A stretch of 64,000 bases of DNA, from the NCBI RefSeq assembly GCF_000005505.3, contig NC_016131.3, positions 27,767,001 to 27,831,000 on the forward strand, written 5' to 3'. This DNA is from Brachypodium distachyon. Taxonomy: Eukaryota; Streptophyta; Magnoliopsida; Poales; Poaceae. The stretch's first letter is position 1; each line of letters begins with the position of its first letter. A program made the translations under genes and the position numbers. The notes beneath the pieces were generated by a model. It was not told where the DNA came from. It worked only from the letters and a program-made list of their open reading frames with translations, and did no database searches. This document shows, piece by piece, positions 13,847 to 23,583 of the stretch.

Positions 13847-15846
13847 ATGAGAGGTTTCGAGAGAAGGGGAGTCCGGCAGTACAACCGGTCGGACGAGCCG
13901 CGGATGCGGTGGACGGAGGAGCTGCACCGGCAGTTCATCGAGGCCGTCGAATGCCTCGGCGGCCAGGACGGTGAGTCCTCTCTTGTCTTTGGAGATATCT
14001 CATGATGCATATATATATGCATGCATGCCTAATTACACTTGCAATGGATGCATGGAACTCTTTTCTGCCCCCTTTCATTAGCCAGTAGTTCTTGGAATGA
14101 AAAGGGGGAAATCCACGTGATAGAGATTCTCGTATATATGCATGCATACATCATGGGAATTTTTTTCTCTCTCCTTTGCATGGCTGAATATATATATATA
14201 TTTGTTGCTTAAGTAGCACCTGCCACGAATTTCGGTGGATAATCTAGGCATGCTACGTACTCAATCAACAAGTTTAGCGAACAATTTTCACCCTTTGTTC
14301 GATCTCCTATGCCGAACTCAAAATTCGTTTCCCTTTGTTTTTATCTACAAACTCGTTTTATTTCTTACGACGGTAGATTCACACATAAAAGTGCATGTAG
14401 AATAAAGACCGAAAGTAAAATGTATTCTGGAACTTGTGTATCTATAGCCTACTGCCTGTGATTTGTACGGGATCTTTAATTGGTATTCTCTTTGTCTACC
14501 AGAAGCAACACCCAAGCGAATTCTTCACCTCATGGGCGTCAAGGGAATCAGCATATCTCATATCAAGAGCCATCTCCAGGTACATATATCGATCCATTTT
14601 AGACAATTCTGTGCCACGCAAGCACATAAATATATCATACATGCATATCTTGTTTGCATATATGAGCCGGCCATGACGTATAGACACCGGCCCTCCGTCC
14701 CCCTTCATTAATTTCTCATTACAAATTACTCCACGATATCATCAGATGTACAGATCAAGCTCGAGCAATAACAGCAACAGCAACAGCCCAGCCAATGCGT
14801 TTGCGAATCGCCGTCAAGATCATCGCCACGCTGATGATGCGTACTCACGGGATTGGAACAAGACGGCTGCAACTTCAGACGACAAGAACAGGAGTACTAC
14901 TCCGTACACCTTTCTTCGCCGCGGCCACCAGCACTCGTCTCCGTGCAGAATGTGAGTACCAAATTCAGTTTGATTTAATACTTCTGTTCTTAGTTAATTA
15001 GCGTTCCTCGTACAATTGTATACTGTACAATTCGGGGTGTTAATTTAAGCATACTAATTGTGTGCACGTACTCTTGCAGACCGTCGATAGAAGAAGTTTT
15101 CAGGAACTGGGAGCAGAGCAGAGGTCGTGTACCTTGTAGCTCCGGCGTGCTAATTACAACGACAGAGAAGGTAATAACAGTTATCTTTGCTAACTTGATC
15201 GAGCAGAAGCTTTTATATATAGCTAACATACATCATATCAATATATGATCAGACGACATGCAACTAGAAGAAATCCATGGATACATATCTTCAAATTTGT
15301 TCTCTTTCTTACCATCCATAGTTATATACATGCATGCACACTCTATCATCTAGAAGCTTTCAATCTTATTTTGGGGTTTTGTCGTCTTAAGTTCGTTCGG
15401 TAGCAGGCACCAGATTCTGCCAAACTTAACACACATGTACTACACACACTGCCGTGTATATTGACTGTCCAGATGATATATATAGATCATGCTTCAATGT
15501 TCATTAATTCCTCCCACATGATTAATTAGCAGCGAAACACATAGTAATAAGTTTAATTCCTTGACATGACTGTATACTTAGTATTTACGTTACGCGGTAA
15601 CTTAATTTGCAGGCGATGGGCTGGCCAGTACGTCACGCCGAGAGCAAGAAGCGTCAGAATCAGATAATGGCGGCGGCGGGCTGCGACCTGACGCTGTCGA
15701 TCGGCCGGTGGGAAGAAGCGAGCAGCAGCGACGCCGACGGATCGAGCACGACGACCACCGAGGAGGCCGCCGTGCCGCCGAGGGGCCGTCCGGCGGGGCC
15801 TGACCTGAACCTCGACCTCACCATCTCGTCCTCTTGGCTCACCTGA
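13847..15846 (+). CDS. GARP (G2-like, MYB-SHAQKYF) transcription factor with EAR motif
   Basis: Five exons (13847-13970, 14503-14579, 14746-14951, 15080-15170, 15613-15846) join in frame to a 243-residue nuclear protein. The single MYB-like GARP domain is near the N-terminus: RMRWTEELHRQFIEAVE starts it, and ATPKRILHLMGVKGISISHI followed by KSHLQMYRS closes it, the SHAQKYF-type third helix in the variant SHIKSHLQMYR. Two introns interrupt the domain at positions typical for this family. The C-terminus holds two LxLxL-type patches, CDLTLSIG and DLNLDLTI, matching EAR repression motifs, so a transcriptional repressor is inferred. A Ser/Asn-rich linker (about residues 68-82) and PSIEEVFRNWE lie between. 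Closest types known to me are the At2g38300/At2g40260-like GARP genes. No specific symbol can be assigned. Confidence 0.9.
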
Positions 15847-16435
15847 GTTACTGACCTGATCATGATCGACCAACCATGACCGGCTACCTATAGCTAGCTA
15901 GCTCATGCATTTGTACATATATATGTATGTATATATCTGCATTTATGTACATATATATATATATATACATGTCGATCCATGCATCGTACTAGATCATTGA
16001 TGGTATACGTATGCATGTTTTGAGAGACTTCTTGCTGGCCGGCGGACGGTATGTACATGTAGGTTCTGGCATAGTACTCTACCACATTTCTAGAGGCATT
16101 TTAGCAGTTGTATATGTTTAGTTTTCTGCTCTTTTTTGTAATTATCTGATGTGTCTGGTTGGGTTAGAGACCGGACTTCAGACGAAGGCAGGTGAGAAAT
16201 TCTGGCTAGCTGCTTTGATTTTCTCCGGGTGGGTTAATTGTCTCTCTTCCAGAATGTTTCACCTTTCATCGTCTGGGTTGTCCTGTGTTTCTGATCGAAT
16301 CATGACATTTGTATCTATATGAAAAAACACGAGTTAGGTTAAGATGTGTTTTGTCTGCGTTATTCGATTCGTTCATCTTAGTTTATATTTTTCGTTGTAT
16401 ACTTATTGATTTTATATATTTTTGTTGATGAGCCT
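15847..16435. other. GARP gene 3' UTR and spacer
   Basis: An AT microsatellite-like tract runs at 15915-15970 (repeated 'tatatgta' and 'atatat'). No coding or RNA gene was seen before the first repeat of the U5 array. Confidence 0.4.
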
Positions 16436-16560
16436 GGGTGTGTACTATACGATGCTCTGGACGTTAGCGTTTCTATATTTTGTCCAGTTTTCTGGATGAA
16501 TATTTCTCCTTTTTAGTCAGTGAAAATGAAAACGTGAATGCTTCTACACTTTTACATAAG
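16436..16560 (+). repeat. U5 array flank repeat F, copy 1
   Basis: Sequence around 'ttttgtccagttttctggat' and 'ttagtcagtgaaaatg' recurs with divergence at about 17060-17240 and 18740-18890, each time 5' of a U5 copy or relic. It marks the start of the duplicated unit. Divergence is too high for a precise boundary. Confidence 0.55.
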
Positions 16561-16768
16561 AGTTTTAAAAGATTCTACTCGTTCGAGCCGTGAATCTGAC
16601 TAGGTGTGAGAAATGACAAAAAAAACGAGGCTCATTACCAGCCCATCATGTTGGGCCGAAAATCCTCGGAACCAGCCCAACAGGCTCTTTACCAATCCTG
16701 AGGCCCATGCTTGACACTGCCGCTAAACGGCCTCTCCCTACTCCTCGTGCCCTGCAGAAACCAGAATA

Positions 16769-16779
16769 GTCCCACATCG
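16769..16779 (+). promoter_or_regulatory. snRNA upstream sequence element (USE), U5 copy 1
   Basis: GTCCCACATCG matches the plant snRNA USE consensus RTCCCACATCG exactly. It lies 36 bases (start of TATA minus end of USE) before 'cttataca' at 16815. This longer spacing is the one known for RNA polymerase II snRNA genes; Pol III U6-type genes have about one helical turn less. Confidence 0.92.
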
Positions 16780-16814
16780 CTTGGCCAAGACGAATCGACC
16801 TCACCGCGCGGCTA

Positions 16815-16822
16815 CTTATACA
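16815..16822 (+). promoter_or_regulatory. TATA-like box, U5 copy 1
   Basis: 'cttataca' lies 32 bases upstream of the inferred RNA start, with the same USE-TATA-start spacing as in copy 2. Confidence 0.85.
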
Positions 16823-16846
16823 CCGGTAACCTCTCGCTTTAATTCC

Positions 16847-16974
16847 AAGCAGCTGCGTGGTGACCACAAAGCGAACTATTCTTTCGCCTTTTACTAAAGA
16901 ATACCGTGTGGGCGCCACAATGTGCAGCATACTCTAATTTTTTAAGGGGTGTTTTCTCTTTGGAGGAAACCCCC
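16847..16974 (+). ncRNA. U5: U5 spliceosomal snRNA, copy 1
   Basis: U5 snRNA is the core RNA of the U5 snRNP; its loop 1 holds exon ends during both splicing steps. The invariant loop 1 CGCCTTTTACTA is at about 16887-16898, inside the stem 'attctttcgcc...aaagaat'. The lower stem pairs GTGG with CCAC. A Sm site AATTTTTTAAG follows at about 16937-16947. The 3' hairpin is GGGGTGTTTTCTC / GAGGAAACCCCC. A perfect USE and a TATA-like box sit at Pol II snRNA spacing. Start and end are inferred from the aligned copy and the hairpin, so they may be off by a few bases. No change disables loop 1 or the Sm site, so this copy looks functional. Confidence 0.93.
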
Positions 16975-17059
16975 AACAAATCCAAAACAAAAATTTCGCT
17001 TTGCCTGTTTTTGGCATTAAAGTTATAGTAACCCGTTTACTAAAAAAAGAAATTAATTA

Positions 17060-17240
17060 GTTGTCTCCCGTGTACTCAGCTGGTATTCCATCTGTGGCCT
17101 AATACGCATCGTACAATTCTGCTCTTTTCTATCGTTTTTGAATTTTGAACGTTAACTTTGTTACTCTCCATTTTCTGAATGAGTTTTTTTGTCAGCGGAA
17201 AATGATAATGTGACATGAATACTACCTGCAAGAGGAAGTC
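17060..17240 (+). repeat. U5 array flank repeat F, copy 2
   Basis: It contains 'ttgtctcccgtgtactcagc' and 'attccatctgtggcc', matching 'gtctcccatgtactcaacc' and 'taccatctgtggcta' near 18754-18790, and the same 'ttttctgaatga...gtcag' core seen in copy 1. It sits between the two intact U5 genes. Confidence 0.65.
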
Positions 17241-17530
17241 TCCGCCTACTTCAAAGTTTTTCAATACCAAGTGCAAGTCGACGCAGCGTGATTGTTTTTA
17301 GAATCAGATTCTTAGATTTTTTTTCCCTTCCTTTTTTTAAAGAACCGTGGCGTGAGAAATCAGAGAGAGAGAGAAAAAAAAAGGGGGGACTGAGAGCCTG
17401 GCAATGATGCATGGGCTGCAAAAGGATATCAAGCCCGGCCCAACAGACTACCACCCCCTGTAGGCCCATGTGCGAGACTGCTACAAACCCCGAGCTTCCT
17501 CTTGCTCTGTTGGATGCAGAAATCCGATTA

Positions 17531-17541
17531 GTCCCATACCG
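17531..17541 (+). promoter_or_regulatory. Degenerate USE, U5 copy 2
   Basis: GTCCCATACCG differs from the USE consensus in the 3' half, but it lies at exactly the same distance (36) from its TATA-like box at 17577 as in copy 1. Reduced promoter strength is an inference. Confidence 0.75.
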
Positions 17542-17576
17542 TTTATTCAACACGAGCCGACCTGGCCTTCCCGTTA

Positions 17577-17584
17577 CTTATACG
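17577..17584 (+). promoter_or_regulatory. TATA-like box, U5 copy 2
   Basis: 'cttatacg' lies 32 bases before the inferred U5 start, in register with copy 1 ('cttataca'). Confidence 0.8.
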
Positions 17585-17608
17585 CCGGTAACCTCTCCAC
17601 TTAAACCC

Positions 17609-17734
17609 AAGCAGCTGCGTGGTGAGCACAAAGCGAACTATTCTTTCGCCTTTTACTAAAGAATACCGTGTGCGCGCCACAAATGAGCAGCATACTCTAA
17701 TTTTTTGAGGGGTACTTTCTCTAGAGAAAGTCCC
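17609..17734 (+). ncRNA. U5: U5 spliceosomal snRNA, copy 2
   Basis: A second U5 gene 762 bases downstream of the first in the same orientation. Loop 1 (CGCCTTTTACTA, about 17648-17659) and its stem are identical to copy 1. The Sm site is AATTTTTTGAG and the 3' hairpin is ACTTTCTC TAGA GAGAAAGT. Differences from copy 1 fall in stem or hairpin positions. In the lower stem C becomes G (GTGACCAC to GTGAGCAC) while the partner changes from G to C (GTGTGG to GTGTGC), which keeps the pair. This points to a functional RNA. The upstream element is less perfect than in copy 1. Confidence 0.92.
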
Positions 17735-17779
17735 AAACAAATCAAATTCATATTTTTTAAAGTCTGGCAATCTTTGTTA

Positions 17780-18720
17780 CGTATTCCTACTTGTCGTGTG
17801 TTGCACTAAAATCATGACAAGTATTATATTTGGAAACAGAATGACAACTAAAACCATGGAAACAGAAAGAACATGCAATTAGTTTTTGCGTGTCAGACTA
17901 GTCCAAAGTTGCTGGAAGGACGACGACATGCTCTGAGAAGGAAAGCATATATGAACAAGGTAGTCGTGTTCCAGATCAAGCTCAGTGTAAAATCCTTGGT
18001 GCACGTGGCTGACAAATTATTATACTACCCATGTTTGGTAAATAAATTAAGTGGCAAGAAAATCGTTTCGGATCACATAATTGGGCGGCCATGATGTGCA
18101 AACATTAGCTTGTTCGATCGATGCTCCTTAAACAAAAGAAGCTTGTCGCCTTTGTTGAAACCAAGATCTCTCTAGACTCTAGACTAATCAGTTAGCTTGT
18201 GTTTCCCTTTCGGTGTTCCCATCGGCAGTCAAACCACAAGAATTGAACAACAAAGCTGTTTGCAAATCAGCCACAAGGGTGGTGATCAGATTTGCATTTC
18301 ATCATCTCCTTAAGGAAGTTAACCAGCTCTTGTCCGACACCAGCGGCCAAGGCTGCCAAATCAGACTCCCCCGTGGATGTAAATCTGCTCGTCGCTTTCG
18401 GACTTCTCTCTTAGAGCCGTCATGCCATCAAGGATATCACCACTGGGCACTGGAAAACAAGGCCATTTGTCTGAATTTGGCATCTTTGAAAGCACATGAA
18501 TGGGATTGTGTTATGTGGCCTTGCACCGTACCGGGCTACCGCTCATTGTCTGGGATGATGTTGACCTATGGCCAGTTTGCTTCCTCTTGATCGACACCTC
18601 GACTAGGCACCTGTCCAGTCTGTTTTTGCGCTCTTTTATAGCAACCAATATGACTGTACATGGGAGCTTCAAGTTTCCATCGCCTGATCATGGACCCTAA
18701 ATGTCCTGCTTTGTGTAATC
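17780..18720 (+). repeat. U5 array spacer repeat S, copy 1
   Basis: Direct repeat of 20170-20960. Shared anchors include 'tttgttgaaacca', 'ctcgtcgctttcgg', 'tttggcatctttgaaag' and 'atatcaccact', in the same order. An open frame of about 125 residues at 18213-18590 is not preserved in the other copy and shows no family motif, so I treat the block as non-coding. Confidence 0.75.
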
Positions 18721-18739
18721 TTACGGCGGGCTGTCATCT

Positions 18740-18890
18740 TGAACTTTAGTGGTCTCCCATGTACTCAACCGGTGTTACCATCTGTGGCTAGATCGCTTCG
18801 TCAGCTTAATTTTTGTCCATTTTTTGATGAATTAGCCTCCTCTTTCTTGGTCAGGAAATACTGAAATGAGAAACATTATCTGCATAAATG
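18740..18890 (+). repeat. U5 array flank repeat F, copy 3
   Basis: Third copy of the flank seen at 16436 and 17060, containing 'gtctcccatgtactcaacc', 'accatctgtggctag' and 'ggtcaggaaatactgaaatg'. It should precede a U5 gene, but a receptor-kinase pseudogene intervenes before the U5 relic. Confidence 0.65.
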
Positions 18891-19134
18891 CAATCTTTTG
18901 CTTGAGAGTAACTTGACGCTTACATGAACGTTTTCAGGAATTGTACTGTGTCCAAGACCAAGCTGAGGTGGCATGTTTTTATTTGAGCATTTTTACGGTA
19001 CCCTGGCTCTCCAAAAACGCATCTGGAAGTACCAAACACAGCTAACCGTTCGTTTGTGAAGAGTAATTTGGTGTTTTCCCCTCTGCCATCCCAATTTTGA
19101 GAAGCGGCCAGCAGCCCCGACCGGCGCCCAGCAC

Positions 19135-19710
19135 CAACTCGATTGATTGTCCTCGTCGCCGGCCGGCGGCCGGTACTCCTCTTCTCCATGCGATGGAAAG
19201 CGATCCCAGCTGCCTGCACAGCCGTTCCAATCGAGCCGCATAGGAGCTGCCTCGGGAAGCTCCTTGTGCTGAATTCGCTCGACTTGTGAAACAACGAGCT
19301 CACCGTCAACGTTTCAGTGCAGCTGGAGAACCTCAAACGGAGCCTGTTCAACCTGTCCAATAATCGGCTCACCGGCAGTTTGTCTCCTCTGTCCTCTCTT
19401 CTCCACCAACATGTACGACCACAGGCTCACAGCTTCCTCGGGAACCCTGTGCTCTGAAGCAGCGTGTGATCCAGCATGGACAGAGGAGCCACTGCCGGCT
19501 GCCGGAGCGCCGTGTCCATCCTCACCGTCGCCAATGTCATACTCGTCCATGGCGTCTCGTGGTTCTGCTACAAGTACCGGAGCCTATGTAATCGGCGCTT
19601 TCTCTGCTCCGCCGACGGGGCGGCCTCGTTCGCCCGGCAGCCACAGCGGCGTTCTCCCCTCCGCCGGGGCGGCCACCGTTTTCTTTTTCAGATGGCGGCG
19701 GCTTAGGTTG
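19135..19710 (+). pseudogene. LRR receptor-like kinase pseudogene fragment (HAESA-like/subfamily XI)
   Basis: Translation in shifting frames gives two LRR units (VLNSLDL, stop, NNELT; then LFNLSNNRLTGSLSP), an ectodomain tail (SFLGNPVL in one frame, LCSEAACDPAW in another), a membrane segment (SAVSILTVANVILV) and the juxtamembrane WFCYKYRSL, which is characteristic of subfamily XI LRR-RLKs. At least one in-frame stop and two frame changes occur. The expected kinase domain is absent; sequence becomes unrelated after about 19710. It is a truncated, dead copy inserted or captured within the U5 duplication array. Confidence 0.8.
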
Positions 19711-20083
19711 CAGGAAGATATATTTTTTTAATTACAAACGAATATCTAGTTTATTACGAAAAAATATCCTCAAGCAATTACAATTTTACCCTACAACTGG
19801 AGGTACTCCGGTGGTTTTCGACTCGGTACTCCGTGTGATTAACAATGGAGTACCAAATAATACCGACCATTAGATTTGGACAAACGAATGATCCATATTA
19901 AATCCGGGGTACCGTAAAAAAGCTCTTTTATTTTTTGAAGAAACAAGTAGTATGAAAATGAGGGGAAAGAAATAAATGAGGATATTGCCCAGCCAAATGG
20001 CTCTACCAATCTCTGGCCTAATGGGGGATTGCCACAAAGCATAGATCCCTAGTCCCAGCCCTGGTGCAGGCAGAAATCGAAAA

Positions 20084-20165
20084 TAGTCCCGCATAATATC
20101 CGGAGTCCCGCACCGCAAGCTTTTTAGGGTGCTTTCTATAATTCTATTCCTAGAAAGCTTGCAAC
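20084..20165 (+). pseudogene. U5 snRNA relic (third array copy)
   Basis: A USE-like 'agtcccgcataat' at 20084 is preceded by 'gcaggcagaaatcgaaaat', matching the sequence before the USE in the other copies. The RNA body with loop 1 is gone. Homology resumes at 'cttttt agggtgctttct' and 'gcaacaaaatc', matching the Sm site, 3' hairpin and trailer of the intact genes. It is a decayed gene with an internal deletion. Confidence 0.65.
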
Positions 20166-20169
20166 AAAA

Positions 20170-20960
20170 TCAAAATTCAGGCTTTTTGTATGTTGCCCAA
20201 TGTAACTATTCAAAATATGGCATGTCGCCCTCGGGTCCTATCCTTCGAGTTGTGGATGGATCATGTACGTTAAATGCAGGCGGGCGCCTAATTCATTATC
20301 AAGCTCTGCGTCAAATTCCTGATACACGATTACACGTGTACCACTGCCTGACAAATTTTATTATATGCATGTTTGGTGGTAAATAAGTATATCGTTTCAT
20401 ATCGCGGGCAACCATGATGTGCCATAAAGGTGTGGTAGTAATACTGTCAACATACCTTAAACAGATTAAAGATGCTTGCTGCTTCCTGACAAAAAAAGAG
20501 AGGGGGGCTTGTTGCTTTTGTTGAAACCAAAATCTCTGGACTACCTTGTATTTCCTTTTCAGTGTTTCCCCATCAACAGTCAAAACCGATCAGATCAACA
20601 AAGCTATTGTGAATTAATTTAAACACAAAGGCGATGATCAACATTTTTATTTTATCATCGTTCAGGGAATTGAAATTAACCAGCTCATGTCTTACACCGT
20701 GGCCGGAGATCAAGACTGCCAAGCACACTACCCTTGGATGTAAGTTTGCTCGTCGCTTTCGGGCTTGCCTTAGAGCCGTAATGACACCGGGCATATCACC
20801 ACTAGACAACAATTAAGCCCATCCGTCTGATTTTGGCATCTTTGAAAGGACATGGACTAGATTGTGTTCCATGACCTAGCTAGCATCCCACCGTTCGTCG
20901 TCGGGAGGATGTCATCCTATGCTGAGTTCGCTTCCCTCTAGATCGACAACTCGACCATGT
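20170..20960 (+). repeat. U5 array spacer repeat S, copy 2
   Basis: Direct, diverged copy of 17780-18720, lying just 3' of the U5 relic as copy 1 lies 3' of U5 copy 2. Shared anchors include 'aaccatgatgtgc', 'cttttgttgaaacca', 'ctcgtcgctttcgggc' and 'ttttggcatctttgaaag'. Confidence 0.75.
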
Positions 20961-22430
20961 TGGAATCTATCTGGCTCTCAACATTCATTTAAGTTACTGT
21001 CTTTTACCTCATCTCGAGGAATTGAATCCCGAGGTGTCGATAACAGGTGTTTTCGAACACTCGAGAGAAATTAACTGAGATTGATCGCTCTACTTGAATT
21101 CTATGTGCTGAATGTGTAAGCTCAGTTTGTTTTGCAGTATCAGCTCTACAGGCTGTTGACCCACATGATAATTAGATTTATATTGATCCCACATATACCA
21201 TGATCCATCTGATCATGTAACATGACTTACAAAACTGAAATGTTTGATCATGGTTGATGACTTGGTTCAGAAGTCTCGGCCCGTTTTTCGAAAAACATCT
21301 GGAATACTTGAACACCTAGAAGTAAAATCTATAAATAGGTCCCTACACATTAGTCTGAATATGCACCAGAGCGGCACGCGAAAAAGACAAACGATTACAA
21401 GGTAGAGTGCATAGCCCACAATTGTCAAAAGACTTTTTATGTTTTTGGGGCGATGCAAATGTAACTACAGGAAAAAGAACCTGTAATTTGGTTCCGGGTC
21501 CTTTTCTCAATGAAAATCCACGCATAAAATCTCTACTTCAGACTGCTTGACCATTATTATCATCACACCTACGCCAAAATCAAATCTCTACAATCAACTC
21601 AGATATGGATCGATATCGGTCTACTTGTAGGTACAACCTGCATTACAGTACAAGCATTAGCCAACTGCTGTTGACAGAATGGCGAGCAGATCATCGACAC
21701 AGGTACAACACACATATATGCTATGCAGGCAACGGGCAAACGGTGAAGTGTGAATAGGTGTGGACGACACGAATATGATCCATCCTTTTCAGATCCTTAA
21801 TGGATTGGAGCTAGCGATGCTGGATGTGTACTGTACCATAACAACCCTTCAATGTGCAGTTGCAGATCCTGAGGATGACATGGATGTGCATACCATAAAT
21901 TCCTTGTTCTCTTTTCATTCCCAGGGCTGGAAAGAATTACAGAATGACATGATGTGTGCAACCATATATAGTTTTTCTTTTGTTTTATTCTCATACTCCA
22001 TAAGAATAAGATAAGAAAAAGAGTACAAGTTCTCCAGGTTACGCAGAACAGTGAAAAGATACATCCCTTTGCTTGAGATGGACATGCCAACATGCATAGA
22101 GCTTCTGACGCAAGGTGGCTTGACTGCCTGAGCAGAACAGGTAGATAATTAATTAAGCGTGTAAAAGAATTGTGAACATCAAGTGACACTGTTTTCTTCA
22201 GGTACACAACAAGAATAGATGGATCAGGAATTATACACATTATCTGAAAATAGACGGGTCAAAGACAAACAGCGTCAGAAAAAATAAAAAATTACATTCT
22301 ACTGAACATATTTGTGTAACCTAGCTAGATTTTTGATTGCACAACTAACGAACTCTAGCTATTATGTGTAGTATTATGGGACGTACTTACGGTAGTTGCA
22401 GCTGCAGACTGCAGTACATGGTAGATGGTA
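20961..22430. other. Intergenic DNA, no gene seen
   Basis: AT-rich sequence without recognisable coding, RNA or structured repeat signal. The open frame of about 147 residues on the minus strand at 21797-22240 has no family motif. Confidence 0.45.
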
Positions 22431-22440
22431 CAGACTACAG
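22431..22440 (+). repeat. 10-bp target site duplication, left copy
   Basis: CAGACTACAG, repeated exactly at 23574-23583 on the other side of the foldback element. A 9-11-bp duplication is typical of Mutator-like insertions. Confidence 0.85.
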
Positions 22441-23573
22441 GCTAATTTTTTTAAAATAATACGAATTATTTAATAATTATTGAAAATAATACAAGTTTTA
22501 GAAAAAAATTTAAAATAATACACCCTCGGCTTGGGCGAGCCGACTGGAGCTAATCGGCCTGGCCCAAGCCGATTAGGCCCACTCGGCCTCGCCCAGACCG
22601 GCCCTGTGGAAGGCCCTATGCAGCTTTGGTCAGGCCAACTGGGTGCTCGTCTTCCTCGTACGTACAGGAACAAAACACCATTGCTCGCCGGTTGATCTCC
22701 CTTCAATTCCTCTGGTCTCCACTCATTCTCATCGCATTAACACATGAAAATTAATCTCCACTATTCCACGAACCAATTCAGGCGCTAGGTCTCCCGTTTT
22801 CCTTCTTTAATGGCCACTTCCATTGACACGCACCGAATGCCGCCCGTCGGCATCCGTCTCCCGATCTCCCTCCTCTGCCTATAAAAGGTGATTCCTAGCG
22901 CGTCACCGTGTGCCTCTGCCCTTCCTCTCTCATTATCCTATTGAGAGGTTGTCCCCTCAAGCTCTCTACATCTCGTGCCACGACCGCTTTCCTCCGCCGT
23001 CCGTCGCGTCCATTGTTGAAGGGGAGCTCGCTCCGAAGCTCTGTTCCTCGATTCCTTTCACCGGGAGACTCGTATGACCCCCTTCACCTTTTTTGACAAG
23101 GTTTCGCGAACAACCGTCGTCGTTGGCCGTGCCGTCCCCAACGTCATGTCGAAGCCATGCCCGGAGCCCCGGCCGCGACGGGAGACCTATTGCGCCTGAA
23201 CCGGTTCGTGGAATAGTGGGGATTAATTCGTATGTGTTAATGCAAAGAGAATGAGTGGAGACCAGGGAAACCGAAGGGAGATCAACGGCAGGAGTGGCAT
23301 TCGAGCTTATGTTCCCCTGTACGTGCGAAAAAGAGGAACACCTAGTCGGCCTGGCCGAAGCCGACTGGGGCCTAATCGGTCTGGGCGATGCTGACAAGGG
23401 CCAGTCGGCCTGTGGGCTGGCAGACCGGCCTCCAGTCGGCTTGGGCGAGGCCGAGTGGGCCTAATCGGCTTGGGCCAGGGCCAGGCCGAGGGTATATTAT
23501 TTTTGAGATTTTTCTAAAACGTGTATTATTTTCAATAATGATTAAATAATTCGTATTATATAAAAAAAATAGC
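22441..23573. mobile_element. Foldback Mutator-like element with long inverted arms
   Basis: The element is 1133 bp, bounded by the 10-bp direct repeat CAGACTACAG. Arms of about 357 bp (22441-22797) and 396 bp (23178-23573) are inverted copies: both begin GCTA followed by a T-run, then share 'aatacgaattatttaat', 'attgaaaataata', a GC-rich block of 'cggcc'/'gccga' words, 'gttgatctcccttc', 'ggtctccactcattctc' and 'ctattccacgaacc'. The 380-bp centre is unrelated to the arms and has a TATA box. No transposase is present, so it is non-autonomous. MULE assignment rests on duplication length and long terminal inverted repeats. Confidence 0.85.
22879..22887 (+). promoter_or_regulatory. TATA box in the centre of the foldback element
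   Basis: 'ctataaaag' lies in the unique centre, followed by a CT-rich stretch resembling a plant transcription start region. Captured host promoter DNA, as in Pack-MULEs, is an inference. Transcription from here would read through the whole right arm. Confidence 0.5.
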
Positions 23574-23583
23574 CAGACTACAG
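23574..23583 (+). repeat. 10-bp target site duplication, right copy
   Basis: CAGACTACAG, identical to 22431-22440. Confidence 0.85.

Noticed and set aside
18213..18590. Open frame of about 125 residues in the U5 array spacer
   Set aside because: The duplicate copy at 20170-20960 does not keep the frame, and no family motif is seen.
21797..22240. Minus-strand open frame of 147 residues
   Set aside because: No recognisable domain, no promoter or splice context, AT-rich chance frame.
22880..23096. Short coding frame in the centre of the foldback element
   Set aside because: Ser/Leu/Arg-rich, no family similarity visible; kept only as possible captured 5' gene DNA.
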